A stretch of DNA of 64,000 nucleotides from Hordeum vulgare subsp. vulgare (taxonomy: Eukaryota; Streptophyta; Magnoliopsida; Poales; Poaceae): contig NC_058518.1 in the NCBI RefSeq assembly GCF_904849725.1, forward strand, positions 327,258,581 to 327,322,580, in the 5' to 3' direction. A program made the position numbers and the translations under genes. The first letter of the stretch is position 1, and each line of letters opens with the position of its first letter. Shown piece by piece: positions 57,404-64,000 of the stretch. The notes beneath the pieces were generated by a model that ran no database searches, was not told the DNA's origin, and saw only the letters and a program-made list of their open reading frames with translations.

Positions 57404-60400
57404 CCGCGGCATCTATTTGACGCGTATAGCGATCTAGCGTGTACCCTCCCACGCGTAAATTCCACTATATGGGCCGACCCATTTTCTTTTTTCCCCACCA
57501 ATTTTGGGAAGGTTCTAGAACCACTTTTCTAAAAAAATTCTTTGTTTTTACCCCGATTGCTTTCAGTTTTTCCTATTTTTTCTTCTTCCATTTATTTTGA
57601 ATTTCTTGAACATTTCGTGAAGTTTGTGAACGTTTTCAAACCTGCGAACATTTTTTGAATTCAGAAACATGTTTTGTAGTCCCTGAACAATTTTCAACAC
57701 ATGGTCATATTATCCAAAATTGGGAACATTTTCAAAAATTGATGAACATTTTTTGAATTTGGAAAAGTATTTTAAAATTGATGGGCATTTCAAAAATTGG
57801 TAAACTTTTTTGGAATTAATATTTTTAAGAAATTCATGAACATAATTTTAATTACCAAACTTTTTTGAATTCCTCGTTATTTTTTGAATTTGTGAACCTT
57901 TTCTGAAATTCAAAAACTTTTTTTGAATTGTTAGCATTTTGTAAACTCGTGAACAAATTTTTGGAAGTCATGAAAGTTTTGAAAACTTGAGGACATTTAT
58001 TGAAATTCCTGAACATTTTTAAATTTGTGAACATTTTCAAAATCACGAACATTTTCTAGAATTAGTGAAACTTTTCGAACTCTTAGAAATTTTATTTAAA
58101 TTCATGAAAATTTTGCCAAATTCACTGCTACCTCTGATTCATGTTACTTGTCGTTCAAATGGATGTATCTAGCACTGAAATATGCCTAGATACATCGAGT
58201 TCAATCACAAGTAAAAGAGGCAGTAATATTAATACATGTATATCTTTCTTTAAAATACATGATTTTTTTTGACATTTGATTTCTTTTTAATAAATTATTT
58301 TGAAGAAAAAAAAAGCAAAATAACAAAAATGAATATAAGACAAAATGAAAAATTAGGGCGTCCCACCCCGGACATACCTCGCCACGAAAACGCGTACAGG
58401 GGGGTCCTCCCTACTCTCCGTATGCGTAGGTCTCTGTATAGGAGCATTTTTGAAATACGGCAGGGATTGGAAAATGGATCACGGTCTGCCAGATTACTAA
58501 ATTCGTACGGGAGCAACTAGTTAGCAAGAGTTTCTTCGGAATCCTTCCAGCGAGCGTTCCCACGCGCCGTCACTTTCGCGTGCTGAGCTGTCGCCACGTC
58601 TCGTGCTCTGAGCGTTTTTTTTCGAATTTCATTTTTTTTATTTTTTTCACACGCGCTTTCGGCTTTTTAGATTGGGTTTTTTCTGGTTTTTTTGGTATTT
58701 TGGTTTTTCATCGGTCTTTCTTAACTTTTTGACGAAGAAACAATTTTCTACGCGAAAATATGCTTTTCGTGTTTTTTGCGAGAGATACGGTTTTGCTTTC
58801 GTGAGAGGCATGGTTTTGCCTTTGAGGGAGGCACGGCCGTGCCTCTCGGAAACCAAAAAACGCGTTTTTTATTTTTTTGCGAGAGACACGATTTTGTTTC
58901 CGCGAGAGACACGGCTTTGCCTTTGTGAGAGGCATGGTCGTGTCTCTCGAAAAGGGAAAATGCGCTTTTTGGTTTTTATTTTTCGCGCGAGGCACGGTTT
59001 TGCTTACGCAAGAGGCACGGTTTTGCCTTCACGGGAAGCACGGCCGTACCTCTTGGAAAGGGAAAAAAGCACATTTTCTATTTTTTTCCACGAGAAGCAC
59101 GGTTTTGCTTTTGCGAGAGGCACAGTTTTTCCTTCGTGAGAGGCGCGATTGTGCCTCTCCGAAAGAATAAAACGTGAAAAAAAAGCTTTTTCTTTCTTTT
59201 TCTTATCGTGAGAGGCATAAAATTTTCATTCGGTTTTTTTGCGAAAAAAGTTTGTCAAAACCTATCAATATGGGATCTAGTTTTAAGTATCTCGATACGA
59301 GAAACCCAACTTTGAAAATGATTCGAGATTTGGACGCACGGTTTATGAGATAAAACATTTTAAAAATACGGATCTATAAAAAAAACTATCAGGTTGCGAC
59401 AAGTGACGCACTACAAGTGACACATATGCAGTGCGTCCGAAAAGGTGAGAATAATTTTTAAAAGATGTACTCTTCAATTAGTGATTTTGGATTAGTACCA
59501 ATAGCATTGGTTCATTCTTTACCTGATGCTTGAGACCTATTTTGGCTCACCTAGTTCAGTTTATGTATTTGCACGTGCTTGACTTTTCCTTGGCGGGTTC
59601 AAATTTAGCCCACGATTTTTTCCAAAAGTAATTTGGCCGCTGACATCATAAGAATTTGCCTTATTGTGGACTAGTCTTTTGCATGGATAATATTCTACTC
59701 TCTGTACGAATATAAATTTCCAACCACAGCATGTATCTCTTCGAATGCTTTCATATTGCTGAACTTGTGCTTCGGCTAAAATATATTTGTCGAATCGATA
59801 AGGGCATAACAAATGCTCCATGCAACTTGAGCATGAGCAGCTTAATTTGGCTTTTATATAAAGGTCGCGTTAATTAATTTGGATCGAAGTGAATTTTCTT
59901 TTTCATATTGGGTTCGATTTTAAATGAACGCGGACCGGACTGTTACGGTGCGCCGGGAATGCGATGGTGAAAAACCGCTAATCGACTGGTCGCGGTAGCT
60001 ACGATTCGAAACCACGAGTGCCTACTCAAGCGCGCTAGGTGCTAGCCTTTACGATCGAAGAGATCTGGTGACAAATAAACAGAGCAAGAGTTAAAAACTA
60101 ATAGCAGTGGCAGACTTAACACTATTTAAATGAATCCCGAAAAACATTCCAAATTTTGAGTTATTTTCTGAACTTATTAACAATTTTTGACAAACCCGAT
60201 TTTTGTTCTGAACAGGCGAACACATTTTGAAATTTCCAATTTTTTTTTGTAAACATGAACATTTTTCGATCAACAACATTTCAAAATGAAACATTTTTTA
60301 GAACAATTTTGGAAATTACAAACAATTTTTGAATATGTTAACAAAAAACTTGAAAAAAGAACATTTTTTAATTTTGTTAACAATTTTGAAAATAAAAACA

Positions 60401-60957
60401 TTTTCTGAAATCTCAGTTATTATTGGAATTTTTTTAAATTTTTTTTGAGCAAAATCATTCGACACAATGTCTGAAAAACGAGAATATTTTTTGAAACATC
60501 TAAACAAAAAATTTAAATGCAAATAATTTTTGAATTTATGAACAACTTTTGAAAACACTATCATTTTCTAAAAAATTGAACGTTTTTCAAAAGCATGATT
60601 TTTTTTAGTTTTCGAACAATTTTTGAAACATGAACTTTTTTAAAGATAAAAATAAACTAAGAAAAAGAGAAACATAAAAGGAAGAGAAAAAGAAGAAGAT
60701 AAATAAACCAAAGAGGAGAAAACGAAAAACCATGAAAAACCAAAAAGAAACAGGAAAACTGGTTTAGGGAACCTTCGAGGAAAACTTTTAGAAGATTTAC
60801 AAAACCAGAAAAACCGGTTGGAAAACTCTAGAAAGTTCGCAAAATCGAAAAGGCTGCAGCACTTTAATGGGCCAACCCAAGTCACGGCTCGATCGCTAGC
60901 AATGCGCGGAAGGTCGATAGTTTGACGCGGAATGCGTCATATAGATAACCCCTTATT
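57404..60957. mobile_element. Probable Mutator-like transposon without transposase
   Basis: The left end has ATCTATTTGACGCG near 57412 and CTAGCG with GGGCCGACCCA. The right end in reverse complement has ATCTATATGACGCA, CGCTAGCG-like text and GGGTTGGCCCA in the same order. This is an imperfect long inverted arrangement around about 3.5 kb. Inside are blocks rich in GAACATTTTTTGAA (57600-58130 and 60100-60640) and a tandem array (58778-59165). No transposase is recognisable. A second, smaller element may be nested at about 58500-59460. Confidence 0.45.
58778..59165 (+). repeat. Higher-order tandem array, about 104-bp unit, four copies
   Basis: Units start near 58778, 58879, 58984 and 59088. 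Each has three related sub-units around GAGAGGCACGGTTTTGCC, the third replaced by a palindrome-like GAGGCACGGCCGTGCCTC (exact at 58828-58845), then a purine run and a T-rich spacer. Open frames through it repeat RGTVLPLREA-like text and are a product of the repeat. Confidence 0.85.
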
Positions 60958-62000
60958 TTTCTTACACGTAGAAAAACTTAGAGTGTCTGCACACAGGCGC
61001 CGAAACCAGCATCAAACGCGTGGAGGGACGGCCCGATAAGAAAAAAAATCAACCAAGACGGGTTCCTTAAATAGGCCTCATACACCTAGGTTGATCGACA
61101 CATCTCATATTCAGCTTAAATATGGACGGATACGCGGCGACGAGGCACGTCCGCCATGTCATACCCGACCACCCGACTCTCACCGTTATTTGTACCAAAT
61201 CCACCAAACCCTTCCTCCTCTTCCCGCCTCCCTCCTGCCTTTCCCACGTTCGAGTCATCGTCGTCCGCCACCCTTGCTCCTCATCCTCACCAGCGGTCCC
61301 AGTCCGCCGCCGTAGATGCCATCCAACCCATCCCCGACCACCGCGACGGAGACTGCGTCTGCCTTGTCCGTTGGCGTCCCGTCCTCGACTTCGTCGTGCA
61401 AGCCGAAGAACCTCGTCTGGAGGATGCGACGACGCCAACAGCGGGAGAGGGAAGCGGCATCAGCATCGCAGGGAGGTGCAAACCTGGATGAGCAGTTGTC
61501 CCCCTCCCCCACCGCGACCGAAACCCCGCACCTCTTCCATCCGCCCGCCGATACGGATTGCACCATCGGACCACGTTGGGACAGAGGAGGATCCGACGGC
61601 CGGTTGGACCATTGTGGAGATCTTTCCGGCCATGCAGATGTTGTCGGTGGGTGGACATATGTAACTCGCAGTAGCTCGTTCGAACACTAATTTCCTTTTG
61701 GCATGTCTGGAATGTTGAACTATGATTTGCTTTGCTTTGTTTTGAAGTATCAAATTCGGACAATTTATATTGTATCCACATTTAAAGTATGTGGATGTGC
61801 GACAACCCATATGAGGGGTCTGCGAGCACTGTCCGTCAATCTGTACGAACACAACAATGGGTGTATAGAGGGGCTGATTTGGCAAGTCCGGTCGTACATG
61901 CTCTTATTTGTTTGCAACAAATGCATGCAAATCATCCTTTTTGGAAGAACATCTGGATGCCAACCAAGTTCTGCTGCCACCAACACCATATCCTCTGAGG
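60958..62000. other. GC-rich region with unrecognised frames
   Basis: Between 61120 and 61690 several overlapping frames are open on both strands, the best being 61316-61690 on plus (MPSNPSPTTATETASALSVG...). Composition (Ser, Pro, Thr, Arg) and openness on both strands suggest GC bias. No domain is recognised. From 61700 to 62000 nothing is identified. Confidence 0.4.
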
Positions 62001-62193
62001 TCACGTCATTAGGTGGTATAGGGCCTTGCTGAGTTATTTTTATTTTTAAATATTTTAAAGTAAAACCATAGAACAATTGTTCTGCGACATATATATTAAA
62101 TAAAATTGTTTATATGCAAAAGAGAAAATAAAAAACCTGGCCTAACATAAAGGTTATAAACTTATGCAATGCGTGCTCTCGGAAGATCCATGA

Positions 62194-62621
62194 TTAAAAA
62201 GGTATACTATAAGTGTTGATCAATCCAACGAAGTAGCTGATCTTGAAATTTCCTCTTGATTCTATGCTAGAGCAGAAGCAAGTCAGACTTGAGTAAAACC
62301 CTCCAGGAAGTTGTTGAAAGGGTCTGGGCTCCAAAAATCTTCCCATTCCTTTCTATCCGTATGCGCCAACACCCTATAATAATAACTTCAAAAGCAATTT
62401 CACTACTCCCTCCGTTTCTAAATATAAGTCTTTTAAACGATTTCACTAAAAGACTACATACGAAGCAAAATGAATGAATCTACACTTTAAAATATGTCTA
62501 TATACATCCGTATGTAGTCCTCTAGCGAAATCTCTAAAAAGACTTATATTATGGAACGGAGGGAGTAGGTAGCGTATGTCTCGGCATATTAATCTCATTA
62601 AAAACTGAAATTATTATACCT
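62194..62621 (-). pseudogene. LINE ORF2 extreme C-terminus, interrupted by a MITE
   Basis: Right of the MITE the minus strand reads SVFNEINMPRHTLP. Left of it the frame continues IAFEVIIIGCWRIRIERNGK with RIKRKFQDQLLRWINT before TAA at 62194. This is the usual ending of plant LINE ORF2 (CW.IW..RN pattern). Removing the MITE and one TA keeps the frame across the junction. One internal TAG lies after DLLLL. Confidence 0.7.
62406..62565. mobile_element. Stowaway MITE, copy 3 (160 bp, TSD TA)
   Basis: It starts CTCCCTCCGTTTCTAAATAT and ends GGAACGGAGGGAG, flanked by TA at 62404-62405 and 62566-62567. It is inserted in the LINE ORF. Confidence 0.93.
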
Positions 62622-62977
62622 AGAGCATCTATAACCGGACCCCTCAAACGCTCATCAAATGTCCGGGCACGCGGTTTTGTCACTACTCGGTCATAAAAAA
62701 CGGTCTAGACGGACCTCTCGAAGCGGTCTCAAACACCCGTGCTCACCAGCACCCCCATTTCTAGTCCAAATATGAGGCAGATATGGGGAGTCCGGGCATG
62801 CCCGTCATGCCGGACTAACGGCTTAGCCCCGCGCGAACTCGTCGGGAAACCTGACGGTCCGACGGACGCCTCGATCGTCGGCGCGGTGTGAACGCCGCGT
62901 GGCGCCGCTCCTCCTCCCTGAACGAGGTCGGGTCCGGCTATTTAAGCCGACCGGCGCCCCCAGCCCTAGCTCATCCA

Positions 62978-63051
62978 CCTCCTCCTTCTCTCCATCGCCA
63001 CCCGAACCCGCCCGCCTCCTCCTTCTCTCCATCGCCACCCGAACCCGTCCG
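62978..63051 (+). repeat. 37-bp tandem duplication
   Basis: CCTCCTCCTTCTCTCCATCG and the following 17 bases occur twice, at 62978-63014 and 63015-63051, with one C/T difference. Since 37 is not a multiple of three, it would shift any frame through it. Confidence 0.9.
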
Positions 63052-63085
63052 CCTCCTCTCGCAGTTCCCTCTCCATAAGTAACGT

Positions 63086-63581
63086 CCGGCGGCTCATCAC
63101 CACCTACGCGCAACTCACTTCAGAGTGGCGCCTTCAAATCAATGCGGAGATCCAGGCTCGCCGTGCCGGCCGCATCGCTGTGGGTCTCCCTCTAGATTCA
63201 CCGGAGACATAGGAGAAGGAGGAGGAGGTGGACGAGCAGCAGGAGAAGGAGGAGCCAGAGGCCATGGAGGAGGAGGCTCCCGGCTTGAGCATAGCACAAG
63301 CGGAGGCAGAGTTCGCCGTCGCCCAATCAGAGAAGATGGCGAAGCAGCAGGCCATCCTGGATTCCATCCGGGATGAGGACAAGGTGAAGGCCAACCGCCA
63401 GCTCATTCGGCAGAGGCAAGCGGAGGCCGATGCCCTCTTCCACGAGTTGGACGCGGAGATTGAGGCGGAGGAGGCTGCAGCGGAGCAGCCGGAGGCGTCA
63501 GAAAGGAGGAGCTCCGGCAGGCGGCCATTTACCCGTCCGAGGGCACGAAGATCTTTGACATCTCCAACGAGGAGTAGCTAG
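63086..63581 (+). pseudogene. Unrecognised Glu/Gln-rich ORF inside the TIR element
   Basis: The frame reads LITTYAQLTSEWRLQINAEI and ARRAGRIAVGLPLDSPE, then a TAG at 63210, then MDEQQEKEEPEAMEEEAPG from 63228 and AKQQAILDSIRDEDKVKANR to 63581. Near 63500 another frame looks better kept (AAIYPSEGTKIFDISNEE, stop about 63576), so a frameshift is likely. The middle is a strongly charged, Ala/Glu-rich helix or coiled coil. I do not know the family. It could be a captured host exon or an accessory ORF of the transposon. Confidence 0.45.
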
Positions 63582-63751
63582 GTTGTACGTAGTATGTAGA
63601 TTTCATTTCTTGCATGTTTTTTTGTATGGATTTGAGGATCCTAATATGAGATGTCCGGATGTATACTGCATTATTTGATGCGTGATCGGTCAGTGTCCGC
63701 GGACGCGTTTGAGAGGCCGGATTTAAGGGGTCCGGTTGTAGGTTCTTTTAA

Positions 63752-64000
63752 ATCTTAGAATGGAGTCCCAACAGTTCAATGCAAATGGGCAGTCCGAGAA
63801 GAGGTGAAGAGTTGTTTCTTCCATGTTGTCATGATACCTTTCACATTTATATGAGGGAAGGTTCTATGAAGAATATTTCTTGTGTTGACTCTGTCGTGAA
63901 GAATGAGCCAAAAGAAAATCTTGTATCTTAAAATGAAATAATTCTTCCGCGCATTTTTGAACAATTGATCTGTTAGAGGCCAATAGGATATTCTCTTGTG
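63752..64000 (-). pseudogene. LINE ORF2 C-terminal zinc-binding (zf-RVT) region, frameshifted
   Basis: From the right edge the minus strand reads LTDQLFKNARKNYF, YKIFFWLILHDRVNTRNILH and RTFPHIN. A shift near 63830 then gives NMEETTLHLFSDCPFALNCW. The order FFWLL..DR..TR..L then EE...HLF.DCPFA..CW is that of the zinc-binding domain after the LINE reverse transcriptase. The first Cys pair expected between the blocks is damaged at the frameshift. Confidence 0.8.

Larger units (their letters stand above)
62622..63747. mobile_element. TIR DNA element carrying an ORF, inserted in the LINE
   Basis: The left end AGAGCATCTATAACCGGACC pairs with the reverse complement of the right end, AAGAACCTACAACCGGACCC, with mismatches. 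GTCCGGGCAC-type sub-terminal text near both ends supports this. Size is about 1.1 kb. Target duplication is not clear, so PIF/Harbinger and Mutator remain possible. It carries a GC-rich ORF but no transposase, so it depends on one elsewhere or is a gene-capturing (Pack-type) element. Confidence 0.55.
62001..64000 (-). mobile_element. LINE 3' part, split by a TIR element and a MITE
   Basis: On the minus strand, LINE ORF2 C-terminal text begins at the right edge and continues, after two insertions are skipped, to a stop at 62194. The 3' UTR probably reaches into 62000-62190, with T-rich plus-strand DNA near 62030-62060. Insertions are the TIR element (about 62622-63747) and Stowaway copy 3 (62406-62565). 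The 5' part lies right of the window. Confidence 0.7.

Noticed and set aside
58672..59170. Repeating Arg/Phe-rich frames, and the idea of a CRISPR-like array.
   Set aside because: Frames follow the tandem repeat. Units are adjacent with diverged sub-repeats and no unique spacers, in a plant genome.
61120..61690. Possible host gene on the plus strand.
   Set aside because: Open frames overlap on both strands with low-complexity Ser/Pro/Thr/Arg content; no domain, intron signals or conserved motif was recognised.

Overview
The window is plant nuclear DNA from a grass of the Triticeae type (wheat, Aegilops, barley, rye). This rests on recognisable Triticeae repeat families: 160-bp Stowaway MITEs of the 'CTCCCTCCGTTCC' type, an Angela/BARE-type LTR beginning TGTTGGAAATATGCCC, Athila-type gypsy LTRs beginning TGATACGTC, and SIRE/Maximus-type copia LTRs. 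I see no intact host gene, rRNA, tRNA or CRISPR array. Almost every supported feature is a transposable element or its debris, nested inside one another, as is usual for Triticeae intergenic DNA. Family names are from memory of typical sequences and are tentative; lineage calls rest on protein motifs.

Layout, left to right. (1) <1-4175, minus: a Helitron with the HUH nuclease motif of a truncated Rep/helicase gene and a ten-exon RPA70-like gene, inserted in (2) 4176-9620, minus: a gypsy element without pol, with 5' LTR, primer site and one acidic ORF. (3) 9714-16756, plus: a complete gypsy element, also without pol, with both LTRs and a 5-bp target duplication (ACTGT), inside an unclassified LTR (9621-9713 and 16762-17735). 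(4) 17736-20395: a Sabrina-like LTR followed by a truncated copia LTR on the minus strand, which cuts (5) a broken WRN-type exonuclease gene copy (20396-20914). (6) 21694-21875: a MITE with perfect 20-bp inverted termini. (7) 21876-30217, plus: a 5'-truncated Athila element with decayed gag-pol, a downstream ORF, a Stowaway MITE and a 3' LTR. (8) 30218-34083, minus: the 3' part of another Athila element with an ATHILA-type ORF. (9) 34084-39826, plus: a Tat/Retand element with two RNase H domains, cut off before integrase. (10) 39827-41669: a chimeric junction and an Angela/BARE-type LTR. (11) 41670-42910 and 54468-54831: a copia LTR split by (12) 42911-54462: a complete Tekay-type chromovirus with LTRs of about 3.04 kb, perfect TSD (ACGTA), primer sites, an extra leader ORF, gag and pol with a chromodomain, broken by four in-frame stops. 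(13) 54832-57400: LTR fragments, a microsatellite and a Stowaway MITE. (14) 57404-60957: a probable Mutator-like element with a higher-order tandem repeat. (15) 60958-64000: GC-rich ORFs, and a minus-strand LINE 3' end split by a TIR element and a third Stowaway MITE.

How parts work together: within each retroelement, LTR, primer-binding site, gag, pol and polypurine tract form one replication unit. The two pol-less gypsy elements would depend on autonomous relatives such as the Athila copy in (7). The order of nesting gives a relative history. The Tekay element is the youngest large insertion visible: about 20 differences in roughly 640 aligned LTR bases, my hand count.
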